DNA from: Avoscillospira sp045530865
Lineage (GTDB): Bacteria; Bacillota; Clostridia; Oscillospirales; Oscillospiraceae
DNA length: 54,674 nucleotides
Direction of reading: 5' to 3'
Assembly: GCA_045530865.1 (NCBI GenBank)
Contig: JAZSCX010000074.1
Span: 1 to 54,674 of the forward strand
Each line of letters begins with the position of its first letter. Position 1 is the first letter of the stretch. Under the pieces are notes generated by a model, which ran no database searches, was not told where the DNA came from, and was given only the letters and a program-made list of their open reading frames with translations. The position numbers and the translations under genes were made by a program. Shown here piece after piece: positions 38,038-45,672 of the stretch.

Positions 38038-39429
38038 ATGCGAAAAGTATTGATTATTTTTGCGGTCCTGCTGGCGCTGTCCATTGGAGTGATCGTCTCC
38101 GCCGCTGTGAATATGGACGCCCAGCATGAGAAGATCACCATCACGGAAGAAACCCTGTTCGGCGATCCTGCGGCGGCGGAGGGACTTTCTGTGTCCACAC
38201 TGGGGCACCGCAGCAGCCGCCTGTTCTGGCATACGTCCTATGACGCCGGGGCAGACCCTCAGCCGGAAACGGTGTTTACCTATTCCGATAAGCGGATCTA
38301 CGAGGACGGTGACTTTGTGGGCAGCTTTAATCTGAGTATGTCCGCTCTGAACGGCGGCATGAGCGGCAGTGTGGATCTGGAGGCGGAACTGGATGTCGAG
38401 TCCAATCATAACGTCAACGATCCCCAGGTGCTGCTGGCTGTCATGGATGTTGCGTCCCGGACAAAGGCCGGCGAAGAACACAATGAGCGTGTCCGTCTGG
38501 TTGATTATTACACGTATTTCCCCATGGGGTTTCATTTCACCCCCAGAAACGGCTACAACCCCTATGAAAATGAGATTGTCATCTGGAAATATCTGAATTC
38601 CGTATTCAAAATTCCGGTTCCGGAGGATCTCTTCCTGAATGTGACCGTGGCAAAGGATCCTGAAGGCCGAATCTATAACATCGATTATTATGAGGACTAT
38701 GACAAGGATTCCGTGGTGAGCTATAAATACACGTCTGCTGCCGTTCTGGACGACGGTGTGTTTTTCGGCCTGTTCGGAAATGCGGATTTCTCGCAGATTG
38801 AATGCGGCTACGGCCTGTACTATATACCCATGGGCAAGCTGGGAGAGGTGGATGGCTATTCCTCTGATATGGAGTTGTACGGCCTGCTGCCGGACTGCCG
38901 GAACATCTATCCCATGGATCCTGCTGACTGTGAGGAAGGCGAGCTGATGCTCAGCGCCGATGAAGAGCAGGTCTATGCCTTCACCAAGGAGCAGGGAGAG
39001 ATCGTGCTGTCCGTTTTTGACGCAGAGACCTGCGAGCTTTTGCAGCAGCTCCGGCCCGGCACGGATCGGACCCCCATAGTTTGGCATCAGGATCAGGTTG
39101 TGGCTCTGGTTATCCCCGATGAAAACTGGGAAAATTTCCGCCTTCAGGTGTATCTGGTAGAAAACGGCCTGCTGGAGCTGTGGCTGGATACGGAGCTGTT
39201 CCCGGGCGGCGAGGGCGGCCCCTACTGGTATGTGGATCCGGTTATGTGCTTTGACGGTAAGAAACTTGCCATTGTGCAGTACTTTGACCATTACAGTGCC
39301 AATACCCACCGGATTCTGATTTATGACAAGACCGGCCTGCAGTACGCCGGCATTTATCACCACAGCGGTGATGAGGTTCCCGATCACTTCCGCACCTGGA
39401 ACTCCGGCCTGCAGATCGCGTGGAAATAA
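38038..39429 (+). CDS. Exported hypothetical protein, 463 aa
   Basis: An N-terminal signal or anchor (residues 1-25, KVLIIFAVLLALSIGVIVSA) is followed by a large acidic beta-rich domain with repeated blade-like segments (YSDKRIYEDGDFVGSFNLS, YAFTKEQGEIVLSVFDAE, IVWHQDQVVALVIPDENWEN, quoted in part), suggesting a propeller-like fold. No catalytic motif is seen. Proteins of this size and layout often follow Ytr-type ABC genes in Clostridia. AAAGGAGGTTCCT precedes the ATG. It may work as an extracellular sensor or partner of the upstream transporter. Confidence 0.75.
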   Translation: MRKVLIIFAVLLALSIGVIVSAAVNMDAQHEKITITEETLFGDPAAAEGLSVSTLGHRSSRLFWHTSYDAGADPQPETVFTYSDKRIYEDGDFVGSFNLSMSALNGGMSGSVDLEAELDVESNHNVNDPQVLLAVMDVASRTKAGEEHNERVRLVDYYTYFPMGFHFTPRNGYNPYENEIVIWKYLNSVFKIPVPEDLFLNVTVAKDPEGRIYNIDYYEDYDKDSVVSYKYTSAAVLDDGVFFGLFGNADFSQIECGYGLYYIPMGKLGEVDGYSSDMELYGLLPDCRNIYPMDPADCEEGELMLSADEEQVYAFTKEQGEIVLSVFDAETCELLQQLRPGTDRTPIVWHQDQVVALVIPDENWENFRLQVYLVENGLLELWLDTELFPGGEGGPYWYVDPVMCFDGKKLAIVQYFDHYSANTHRILIYDKTGLQYAGIYHHSGDEVPDHFRTWNSGLQIAWK

Positions 39430-39777
39430 ATGTAAGGCTGCCAGACCCTTGGCCGCCGCGACAATCGAACCGAAGGTGCCTGATTGGTTCAGGCACCTTT
39501 CTACGTGTCGAAAAAGTATCGAAGTACGCAATGTCATTGCGAGCCCGGAACGGGCGTGGCAATCCGTACTCCTAAAACCCTGCTGTTTTCCTATAGATAT
39601 CCTTAGATTCAAGACGTTTTGAGAACGGATTCCCACGTCGGGCTTGCGCCCTCCTCGGAATGACACGGTTTTTCAACAGCCTGAAAGGTGCCTGACCCCG
39701 TCAGGCACCTTTTTTGCGTTTTTTCATACACTGTCCTGAGCCGAAATTCGGTTACGAAATTTGGAGGGGGACATCAA
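39430..39777. repeat. 348-bp repeat-rich intergenic region
   Basis: It holds a degenerate GGCTGCCAGACCCTTGGCCGCC module (39436-39457), a terminator hairpin AAGGTGCCTGA / TCAGGCACCTT (39473-39499), a GTCATTGCGAG...GGCAATCCGT repeat (39532-39570), an inverted relative (39620-39666), and a second hairpin with the same stem, AAAGGTGCCTGA / TCAGGCACCTTT, followed by T (39684-39715). The two same-stem terminators bracket the repeats. No gene is seen. Confidence 0.75.
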
Positions 39778-40536
39778 TTGCTTGTTCGGTTTGACCGGAT
39801 ACAAAAGACCTTTCAGTCTCCCAACGGTGAGATCCCTGCTCTGCAGGATGTGAGCTTTACGGTGGAGGACAATACGTTTGTCAGTATTGTAGGGCCCTCC
39901 GGCTGTGGAAAATCCACCCTTCTGAACATATTGGCGGGACTGGAGCAGCCCTCCGGCGGTCAGGTCTGGCTGGATGGCGAACCGGTGGAGGGGATCAGTC
40001 CGGCGGTGGGATATATGCCGCAGAAGGATCAGCTGTTTTCCTGGCGCACCATCTGGGGAAATGTGACCCTTGGCCTTGAGATACAGGGTACGAAAGACGA
40101 GACCGCCCGCCAGCGGGTCAGAACCCTGCTGCAGCGTTACGGCCTTGGAGAATTTGAGCGGAAGCTGCCCAACCAGCTCTCCGGCGGCATGCGGCAGCGC
40201 TGTGCATTGATCCGCACCCTGGCAACGGATCCGGGCCTGCTTCTGCTGGATGAGCCGTTTTCCGCGCTGGATTATCAGACACGGCTGGCGGTCTCCGATG
40301 ACATCCACCGGATCATCCGGCAGGAGGAAAAAACTGCCCTACTGGTGACCCATGATATTGCCGAGGCTGTCAGCATGTCCGATCAGGTGGTGGTGCTCAG
40401 CCGCCGCCCCGGCATGGTAAAATCCATTCATGATCTGTCTGCCCTGCGGGGCCTCAGTCCCATGGAGCGGCGGGATCATGCCGATTTTCATCGGTATTTC
40501 AATGCCGTGTGGAAGGAGCTGGATCACGGTGGATGA
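39778..40536 (+). CDS. ABC importer ATPase (nitrate/sulfonate/taurine/thiamine-precursor type)
   Basis: A 252-residue ATPase: Walker A GPSGCGKST, Q-loop YMPQKDQLFSWRTIWGNV, signature LSGGMRQR, Walker B LLLLDEPFSALD, switch His in VTHDIAEA. This pattern belongs to the SsuB/TauB/ThiZ group. The TTG start at 39778 follows GGAGGGGG by seven bases; the longer frame upstream is in the terminator. It overlaps the permease gene by eight bases. Confidence 0.92.
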   Translation: MLVRFDRIQKTFQSPNGEIPALQDVSFTVEDNTFVSIVGPSGCGKSTLLNILAGLEQPSGGQVWLDGEPVEGISPAVGYMPQKDQLFSWRTIWGNVTLGLEIQGTKDETARQRVRTLLQRYGLGEFERKLPNQLSGGMRQRCALIRTLATDPGLLLLDEPFSALDYQTRLAVSDDIHRIIRQEEKTALLVTHDIAEAVSMSDQVVVLSRRPGMVKSIHDLSALRGLSPMERRDHADFHRYFNAVWKELDHGG

Positions 40537-41341
40537 GAGACTTTCTGCGGAGCGCATCCAATGGCTGCGCGGGAGAAAGCGCAGCAGCATTCTGGTCCAT
40601 GTGGCACAGGTGCTGCTGCTTGTGGGATTTTTCCTGATCTGGGAGTGGTCTGCCCAAATGGGCTGGATCGATTCCTTTATTATCAGCTGTCCCAGCCGGA
40701 TGTGGCAGACCCTCCGGAATATGTGGGTATCGGGTGAACTGCTGCTCCATCTGGGTGTTTCCTGTCTGGAAACAGTGGTGGGCTTTTTGCTGGGCACCCT
40801 GCTGGGCGCCGCCATTGCGGTGCTGCTGTGGCTCAGCCCCGGCCTGTTCCGGGTGATGGATCCCTATCTGGTGGTGCTCAATGCGTTGCCCAAAACGGCA
40901 CTGGGGCCGGTGTTCATTGTCTGGATCGGCGCGGGGCCGTCCTCCATCATTGCCATGACCCTTGCCATTTCGCTGGTGGTCACCATTCTGGAGGTGCACA
41001 ACGGCTTCCATGCCACGGATACGGGGAAACTGCGGCTGCTGCAGGCCATGGGCGCCAACCGGCGGCAACTGCTGGTAAAGCTGGTGCTGCCCGCCAATTT
41101 TGCCACCCTGATCAACGCCCTGAAGGTCAATGTGGGCCTCAGCTGGGTAGGTGTGATCATGGGAGAATTTCTGGTCTCCCGGGCGGGACTGGGCTATCTG
41201 ATCGTCTATGGCTCACAGGTCTTTAAAATGGATCTGGTCATGGCGACGGTTCTGCTGCTGGCCTTGGCGGCGGCAGGCATGTATCAGGGGATACTTTTGC
41301 TTGAAAAAGTATTAAAAAAACATTTGGGGGTATCTGCATGA
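40529..41341 (+). CDS. ABC importer permease (SsuC/TauC/ThiX type)
   Basis: A 270-residue permease with about six membrane segments and the BPD loop LLQAMGANRRQLLVKLVLPANFATL (EAA-like). NALPKTALGPVFIVWIGAG is a hallmark of the SsuC/TauC group. The GTG start at 40529 follows AAGGAG by about nine bases and overlaps the ATPase stop. Its stop overlaps the binding-protein start by four bases. Confidence 0.92.
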   Translation: MDERLSAERIQWLRGRKRSSILVHVAQVLLLVGFFLIWEWSAQMGWIDSFIISCPSRMWQTLRNMWVSGELLLHLGVSCLETVVGFLLGTLLGAAIAVLLWLSPGLFRVMDPYLVVLNALPKTALGPVFIVWIGAGPSSIIAMTLAISLVVTILEVHNGFHATDTGKLRLLQAMGANRRQLLVKLVLPANFATLINALKVNVGLSWVGVIMGEFLVSRAGLGYLIVYGSQVFKMDLVMATVLLLALAAAGMYQGILLLEKVLKKHLGVSA

Positions 41342-42327
41342 AAAGAATAGCTGCAATTCTGTTGTCGCTCCTGCTGGCCATGGGCGTTCTGTCCGGCTGC
41401 GGAGCGGAAAAACAGGAAATGACCAAGGTCAAGGTCAGCGAGGTTGCCCACTCGGTGTTCTACGCGCCGCAGTATGCGGCCATGAGCCAGGGCTTCTTTG
41501 CGGAAGAGGGTCTGGAGATCGAGCTGATCAACGGCGGCGGCGCGGATAAGGTCATGACCTCCGTGTTGACAGGCGAGGTGCAGGTGGGTCTGGCAGGGCC
41601 GGAGGCCTGTATCTATGTACAGCTGGAGGGCAGGGAGGATGCGCCCAAAGTCTTTGCCCAGCTGACCAACTGTGACGGTGCGTTTCTGGTGGGCAGAACC
41701 GATGAGGAATTCTCTTGGGAGAACCTCCGTGGCAAGACCATCATTGGCGGCCGTAAGGGCGGCGTGCCGGAAATGACACTGGAATATGTCATGAAGCAGA
41801 ATGGGGTCATTCCCCATGAGGACGCGGTGGTGGATACCTCCGTCCAGTTCAATATGATGGCCGGCGCCTTCACCGGCGGCAATGGGGACTATGTGGCATT
41901 GTTTGAGCCTACAGCCACAGAAGTGGAGCTGGCAGGGCAGGGGTATGTGCTCTGCTCCATCGGTCAGGAGAGCGGCGAGATTCCCTATACGGCCTACTTT
42001 GCAGCGGAGAGCTACATGAAAGAAAACGCCGATGTGATCCAGCGGTTCACCAATGCCATCGCCAAGGGTCAGAAATGGGTGCAGACCCACACGGACCGGG
42101 AGGTGGCGGAGGCCATTGCGGATCAGTTCCCCGATACGGATGTGGAGGTACTGGAAAAGGTTTCTGCCCGTTATCGGTCCATCGGCGCATGGAATGAAGT
42201 ACCGGTGATGAAGGAGGAAGCCCTGTCCCGCCTGATGGATGTGATGGAGGAGGCAGGGGAACTGAAGGCCCGTGTGACATTTGACGCGGTGGTGGATAAT
42301 AGCTTCGCGGAAAAGACGGTGAAGTAA
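41338..42327 (+). CDS. ABC importer substrate-binding lipoprotein (NMT1/ThiY/SsuA type)
   Basis: A 329-residue lipoprotein with lipobox VLSGC. VSEVAHSVFYAPQYAAMSQGFFAEEGLEIEL (key part FYAPQYAAMSQGFFAEEGL) and the fold of the NMT1/SsuA/ThiY family follow, with LRGKTIIGGRKGGVPEMTLEYV in the middle. These bind sulfonates, nitrate, aromatic acids or pyrimidine thiamine precursors; no TPP-riboswitch core is evident upstream, so thiamine precursors are not specially favoured. A terminator follows at 42337. Confidence 0.9.
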   Translation: MKRIAAILLSLLLAMGVLSGCGAEKQEMTKVKVSEVAHSVFYAPQYAAMSQGFFAEEGLEIELINGGGADKVMTSVLTGEVQVGLAGPEACIYVQLEGREDAPKVFAQLTNCDGAFLVGRTDEEFSWENLRGKTIIGGRKGGVPEMTLEYVMKQNGVIPHEDAVVDTSVQFNMMAGAFTGGNGDYVALFEPTATEVELAGQGYVLCSIGQESGEIPYTAYFAAESYMKENADVIQRFTNAIAKGQKWVQTHTDREVAEAIADQFPDTDVEVLEKVSARYRSIGAWNEVPVMKEEALSRLMDVMEEAGELKARVTFDAVVDNSFAEKTVK

Positions 42328-42336
42328 CAGAAAAGC

Positions 42337-42362
42337 CCCTTGTCGGATGACAAGGGGCAGAC
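42337..42362 (+). terminator. Terminator after the ABC importer
   Basis: GCCCCTTGTC-GGAT-GACAAGGGGC. Little T-run; stem strong. Confidence 0.75.
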
Positions 42363-42370
42363 ATTGCGTG

Positions 42371-42550
42371 ATGAATGATATATCGCTGATGCGATATGAT
42401 ATACAGCGGTGCTGTATGATATATTTGCACTTTGTGAAAATATGATATAATATCCGTTCCATTTTATATGTCGAAGGCATATATCATCGTGCAAAGTGCG
42501 ATATCATATCGAAGATATATCATCTGTTCCGACAGGAACGGATATCATTT
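42371..42550. repeat. Structured multi-hairpin repeat, copy 1
   Basis: A chain of short hairpins separated by ATGATAT in the left half and ATATCAT in the right half, so the whole is a large dyad. Stems include ATCGC-TGAT-GCGAT, ACAGC-GGT-GCTGT, ATTTGCAC-TTT-GTGAAAAT, ATCGTGCA-AAG-TGCGAT and CTGTTCC-GACA-GGAACGG. Copy 2 at 43673-43841 has the same order with compensating changes in stems. Confidence 0.85.
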
Positions 42551-42555
42551 TTTCA

Positions 42556-42573
42556 TGGTGGGCGAGGCGGGAC
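42556..42573 (-). repeat. Partial duplicate of the 3' end of tRNA-Leu(CAG)
   Basis: TGGTGGGCGAGGCGGGAC occurs here and at 42752-42769, where it is the CCA end, acceptor and T-stem of the intact tRNA. The 178 bases between may be the residue of an element that used the tRNA as attachment site; they contain only small hairpins (GCTTTCGCC-TGAA-GGCGAAAGC near 42600; ATCAAAAC-AG-GTTTTGAT near 42653). Confidence 0.7.
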
Positions 42574-42718
42574 GGCGTCGCCGCAAGCTGCAGATCGTTC
42601 GCTTTCGCCTGAAGGCGAAAGCTCATTCCTTCCGCTGCGGCTCCTTTCTCCATCAAAACAGGTTTTGATGGGGCCCCTGATATCAGGCGGGTTTGCATCG
42701 ATATCCCGCGCACAGAAA

Positions 42719-42751
42719 AATAACAGCAAGCAAAAAGCTTGCTGTTATTTT
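42719..42751 (-). terminator. Terminator of tRNA-Leu(CAG)
   Basis: AATAACAGCAAGC / GCTTGCTGTTATT, 13-bp stem; on the minus strand it lies directly after the CCA and is followed by T-rich sequence. Confidence 0.85.
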
Positions 42752-42839
42752 TGGTGGGCGAGGCGGGACTTGAACCCGCACGTCCGGAGTGGACACTAGA
42801 ACCTGAATCTAGCGAGTCTGCCAATTCCACCACTCGCCC
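42752..42839 (-). tRNA. tRNA-Leu (anticodon CAG)
   Basis: On the minus strand: acceptor GGGCGAG / CTCGCCC, anticodon stem CTAGA/TCTAG around TTCAGGT (anticodon CAG), a long variable arm (TGTCCACTCCGGACG), T-arm GCGGG-TTCAAGT-CCCGC and encoded CCA at 42754-42752. A class II tRNA as expected for leucine. Confidence 0.95.
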
Positions 42840-42964
42840 ATAGGCGTATTCCTCAACGCGAGATACATGATAGCACGGAACGGGAAATTTGTCAACTGTT
42901 TTTCGAAAAAATGCATAAAAAATATTTCCCGGCACATACTGGACAAAAACAAGGGAGGCGCGGC

Positions 42965-43672
42965 ATGAATCAGGATGCAAACACTCCGCAGCAGCGGGAA
43001 GAAGACCGGCGGCAAATCGAGGACTTTGGTGCGGCGACCGTCAAAAACGAACATGGCACCATCTATACCCTGACCATAATCGGACAGGTGGAGGGACACC
43101 AGATCCTGCCGGAGACAGTGAAATCGACAAAATATGAGCATGTGCTGCCCATTCTGGCGTCTATTGAGGAAAACCCGGAGATAGACGGCCTGCTGATTTT
43201 GCTCAATACGGTGGGCGGTGATATCGAAGCGGGTCTGGCGATCTCGGAAATGATCGCTGGTATGCGCAAGCCGACGGTATCTCTGGTGCTGGGCGGCGGA
43301 CACTCCATCGGCATTCCGCTGGCAGTCTCTGCCAAGCGGTGCATGATCGCGCCGACAGCCAGCATGACCATCCATCCGGTGCGCATGACCGGTGTGGTGG
43401 TGGGTGCGCCCCAGACCTATCAGTATTTTAACCGCATTCAGGAGCAGATCGTGGATTTTGTCACGAAAAATTCCGGTATCACCCGGAAAAAATTCTTGGA
43501 CTATATGATGGCCACCGGCGAAATTGCCACCGATGTGGGATCGGTGGTATACGGCCGGGAAGCGGTAGAGGTAGGACTGGTGGATCAGCTGGGCAGTGTG
43601 GGCGATGCGCTGGAGTATCTGCATAAGGAGATTGAAAAGCTGCGGGAAGAAGGAAAGCAAATGACTTTGTGA
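42965..43672 (+). CDS. ClpP-family serine protease, TepA-like
   Basis: A 235-residue SDH/ClpP-family protein. Catalytic Ser is in LGGGHSIGIPLAVSA, His in TIHPVRMTG, and the oxyanion strand LLILLNTVGGDIEAGLAISEM matches ClpP/TepA. TepA (Bacillus YmfB) aids protein export and spore functions; a true ClpP role is unlikely without a Clp ATPase contact loop. GGGAGGCGCGGC precedes the ATG. The hairpin repeat copy 2 begins right at its stop codon. Confidence 0.9.
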   Translation: MNQDANTPQQREEDRRQIEDFGAATVKNEHGTIYTLTIIGQVEGHQILPETVKSTKYEHVLPILASIEENPEIDGLLILLNTVGGDIEAGLAISEMIAGMRKPTVSLVLGGGHSIGIPLAVSAKRCMIAPTASMTIHPVRMTGVVVGAPQTYQYFNRIQEQIVDFVTKNSGITRKKFLDYMMATGEIATDVGSVVYGREAVEVGLVDQLGSVGDALEYLHKEIEKLREEGKQMTL

Positions 43673-43841
43673 TAAATCGCTGACGCGATATGACATACGG
43701 CTGTGCCGTATGATATATTTCCGCGTTGCGAAAATATGATATAATATCCGCTCCATTTATGTGCCGAAGGCATATATCATCGCATGGAATGCGATATCAT
43801 ATCGAAGATATATCACCCGGTCCGACAGGAACGGGTATCAT
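43673..43841. repeat. Structured multi-hairpin repeat, copy 2
   Basis: Same hairpin order and linkers as 42371-42550. Stem changes compensate: ACAGC/GCTGT becomes ACGGC/GCCGT; GCAC/GTGA becomes CCGC/GCGA; GTGCA/TGCGAT becomes GCAT/ATGCGAT; CTGTTCC/GGAACGG becomes CCGGTCC/GGAACGGG. Confidence 0.85.
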
Positions 43842-43843
43842 TG

Positions 43844-43881
43844 TAAAAAGCTCTTTTGTCATGTGACAAAAGAGCTTTTTA
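43844..43881 (+). terminator. Terminator at the left edge of the second element
   Basis: TAAAAAGCTCTTTTGTC-ATGT-GACAAAAGAGCTTTTTA; bidirectional, 17-bp stem. It is probably the original tRNA-Leu(GAG) terminator displaced by the integration, since it lies just beyond the distal att copy. Confidence 0.88.
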
Positions 43882-43883
43882 CA

Positions 43884-43909
43884 TGGTGCGGGAGATGAGA
43901 CTCGAACTC
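43884..43909 (+). other. Distal att copy (26-bp tRNA-Leu 3' end)
   Basis: Identical over 26 bases to 50304-50329; starts TGGTGCGGGAGATGAG and ends CGAACTC. It covers the CCA, acceptor and most of the T-arm of the tRNA. Confidence 0.92.
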
Positions 43910-44022
43910 GAAAGGGTACATTAAATTCGAATTCTGATAGGTGATTTCTGCGATATTTTCCGCAGTTTTATGCATGTTTCTGTACATATTCATCGGTATT
44001 GTTTTGTGGGATTTGCGTGTAT

Positions 44023-44053
44023 AACACCCAAACAACACCCAAATAACACCCAA
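44023..44053 (+). other. Integrase arm-type repeats, left end
   Basis: AACACCCAA at 44023-44031, 44034-44042 and 44045-44053, exactly 11 bases apart. Two more at the same spacing lie near the other end (50185-50204). Confidence 0.8.
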
Positions 44054-44058
44054 GATTT

Positions 44059-44091
44059 GGAGCGGGCTGCAGGGTATTTGCAGCCCGCTCC
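44059..44091 (-). terminator. Terminator of the HigBA-like operon
   Basis: GGAGCGGGCTGCA / TGCAGCCCGCTCC stem just after the antitoxin stop at 44098 (minus strand). Confidence 0.75.
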
Positions 44092-44097
44092 GGTACT

Positions 44098-44370
44098 TTA
44101 TTGGAATTCAATAACCAGCTTTTTACCCAACCCCGCTGCGATCCGCGATAGGGTATCAATGGTAGGGCTGCTGGTTCCGCTCTCGATTCGACTGATGTTG
44201 GACTGCCGAATGCCCGTTTTTTCTGCCAGCTCTTTTTGCGTCATATTGCACTCCAATCTGGCAGCAATGATTGCTTGAATAGCTTCATACTCCGGGCGCA
44301 GCTGCTCATACTCAGCGGCAAACCCCGGATCTTCCAGCTGCTTATTCAGATAATCCCGAAAATCACTCAT
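44098..44370 (-). CDS. HigA-type HTH antitoxin
   Basis: A 90-residue protein. The N-terminal helix (LEDPGFAAEYEQLRPEYEAIQAI) resembles the toxin-binding segment of HigA/HipB-like antitoxins; the rest is an XRE HTH, MTQKELAEKTGIRQSNISRIE then SSPTIDTLSRIAAGLGKKL. It neutralises the toxin encoded just upstream and represses the pair. It overlaps the toxin gene by eight bases. Toxin-first order is usual for the HigBA group. Confidence 0.9.
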   Translation of the reverse strand: MSDFRDYLNKQLEDPGFAAEYEQLRPEYEAIQAIIAARLECNMTQKELAEKTGIRQSNISRIESGTSSPTIDTLSRIAAGLGKKLVIEFQ

Positions 44371-44713
44371 TCAGACACCTCCGCTCATAATCGGCCTTGT
44401 AACGTTTTGCCCGGTCAATCTCCCCTCTGGGTGTTTTCATGCTCTTTTTCACGAAGCCGTTTGTGACCACAATACGGTTTCCCACAACAAAGAAATAGAA
44501 AATCCGGGTGATATCGCTGGCAAACTTTACACGCAGCTCAAACAAACCGTCCTCAATTGGTTTGGAATACGGCTCCCGCAGCTGGTTGCCGTACTCTTCC
44601 AAAATCGACAGGCTATATAATGCCTTTGCTCGCATTTTATTGTCCAAGCTGTCCAGGAACTCCGCAACCGGCTTTGTGCCATCCGGCAGCGTATAGAATT
44701 CAACATCAAACAT
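44363..44713 (-). CDS. RelE/HigB-like toxin (Gp49 family)
   Basis: A 116-residue toxin of the phage-derived Gp49/HigB-2 type: VEFYTLPDGTKPVAEFLDSL at the N-terminus, YGNQLREPYSKPIEDGLFELRVKFASDITRIFYFF (key part GLFELRVKFASDITRIFYF) and NGFVKKSMKTPRGEIDRAKRY. Members are ribosome-dependent mRNA interferases. AGAGGAAACAAT precedes the ATG. The pair would stabilise the element against loss. Confidence 0.92.
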   Translation of the reverse strand: MFDVEFYTLPDGTKPVAEFLDSLDNKMRAKALYSLSILEEYGNQLREPYSKPIEDGLFELRVKFASDITRIFYFFVVGNRIVVTNGFVKKSMKTPRGEIDRAKRYKADYERRCLNE

Positions 44714-44758
44714 ATTGTTTCCTCTGTCTGTATATAATATTCCTTTTTTGATATATTG

Positions 44759-44971
44759 TCAAGTGGCGTCTGACTGCTCTTTTGCGCCGCTGTCTTCTCC
44801 CAGAGCATCGGAGATCAGACGGTTAATAAATCCGTTCACGCTCTCGCCTCTGGCCTCTGCTGCTGCTTGGATCTGCTCCTTGCGGCCTTTGGGCATGGTT
44901 AAAAGAATACGATCATACTTCTCTTTGACATACTTATTCACGGCTTTTTGCTGTGCCTTGGAAACTGCCAT
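44759..44971 (-). CDS. Arc-type ribbon-helix-helix protein, 70 aa
   Basis: A small RHH repressor: YDRILLTMPKGRKEQIQAAAEARGESVNGFINRLISDAL (key parts RILLTMPKGRKEQIQ and SVNGFINRLI) gives strand, helix, helix. AGGAGGTAAACC precedes the ATG. It is upstream of the toxin pair on the same strand and divergent from the gene at 45272; three copies of a 14-bp palindrome in the divergent region are probably its operators. Confidence 0.85.
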   Translation of the reverse strand: MAVSKAQQKAVNKYVKEKYDRILLTMPKGRKEQIQAAAEARGESVNGFINRLISDALGEDSGAKEQSDAT

Positions 44972-45044
44972 GGTTTACCTCCTACCGGGGGCGCGGCAAA
45001 ATTGACGCCCTTTTCCATTATGGTTACATTATATCACATAAGTC

Positions 45045-45124
45045 TATTTATATCAATATAAAACATTGCTAATATATTTATATAAATATTGGTAATTATG
45101 CCAATAGACATATTTATATAAATA
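45045..45124. promoter_or_regulatory. Three palindromic operators TATTTATATAAATA
   Basis: Copies at 45045-45058 (one mismatch), 45075-45088 and 45111-45124, in the 300-base divergent region between the RHH gene and the gene at 45272. The rest of this stretch (45125-45271) has a purine-rich leader and no gene. Confidence 0.75.
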
Positions 45125-45271
45125 GATTATAATAATATCAGAAGTTGAGGCAAGGTAGACGAAACCTAACAAGACTGCAAGCTAAGAGTTGGAACGGATA
45201 CGATAAGCGCCAAGGATGGGACAGCCGCAATGCCGCCAACCCCTCACAAAAACAAAACAGGAGGTATTCAC

Positions 45272-45547
45272 ATGGGTACAATGGAACTGGAAAGCAAGGT
45301 GCGGGAGCTGCGAGAGCTGCGCCGCATGGCGGAAGAAGTGGCGGGGGAGATCGATGCCCTACAAGATCAGATCAAGGCGTATATGGCAGCTCTGGGCGTG
45401 AGCGAGCTGCACGGCGCGGACTTCAAGATCACATGGCATGAGATCCGGGGAACCCGCTTCGACAATAAGGCATTCAAGGCAGCGCACGGCGATCTGTACG
45501 GCCTCTACGCCCGCGAAACTGTTGCCCGCCGCTTTACCATTGCATGA
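45272..45547 (+). CDS. Hypothetical element protein, 91 aa
   Basis: The first half is a helical, Glu/Arg-rich likely coiled coil (ELESKVRELRELRRMAEEVAGEIDALQDQIKAYM, quoted in part as VRELRELRRMAEEVAGEID); the second half has GADFKITWHEIRGTRFDNKAFKAAHGDLY, which resembles the C-terminus of small proteins found in many Clostridia phages and integrative elements. Function is unknown. ATG 45272 follows AGGAGGTATTCAC. A structured leader shared with the 46040 gene begins at its stop codon. Confidence 0.75.
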   Translation: MGTMELESKVRELRELRRMAEEVAGEIDALQDQIKAYMAALGVSELHGADFKITWHEIRGTRFDNKAFKAAHGDLYGLYARETVARRFTIA

Positions 45548-45660
45548 GAAAAGCCCCTTGCATCAACGCCGACCAAAGTCAGATGCAAGAGGCCACAGGC
45601 AACCACGCACGGAGCGGGCGGCAGATCCGCATGGCCCGCTCTGCGGCACTTCAAGGAGGG
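45545..45660 (+). ncRNA. Duplicated structured leader, copy A
   Basis: About 115 bases: hairpin CTTGCATC...GATGCAAG with a conserved 16-base loop (AACGCCGACCAAAG), a linker, then hairpin GAGCGGGC...GCCCGCTC, then the AAGGAGG of the next gene. Copy B at 45917-46033 is nearly identical in the first hairpin and has a different loop in the second. Confidence 0.65.
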
Positions 45661-45672
45661 GAGGTGTAAATA

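Noticed and set aside
39716..39777. TPP riboswitch before the ABC importer
   Set aside because: CTGAG occurs but the conserved THI-box sequence and pairing elements are absent in the short gap.
42371..43841. Possible CRISPR array
   Set aside because: The repeats are hairpins with variable stems and short linkers, not constant direct repeats with unique spacers; no cas gene is present.
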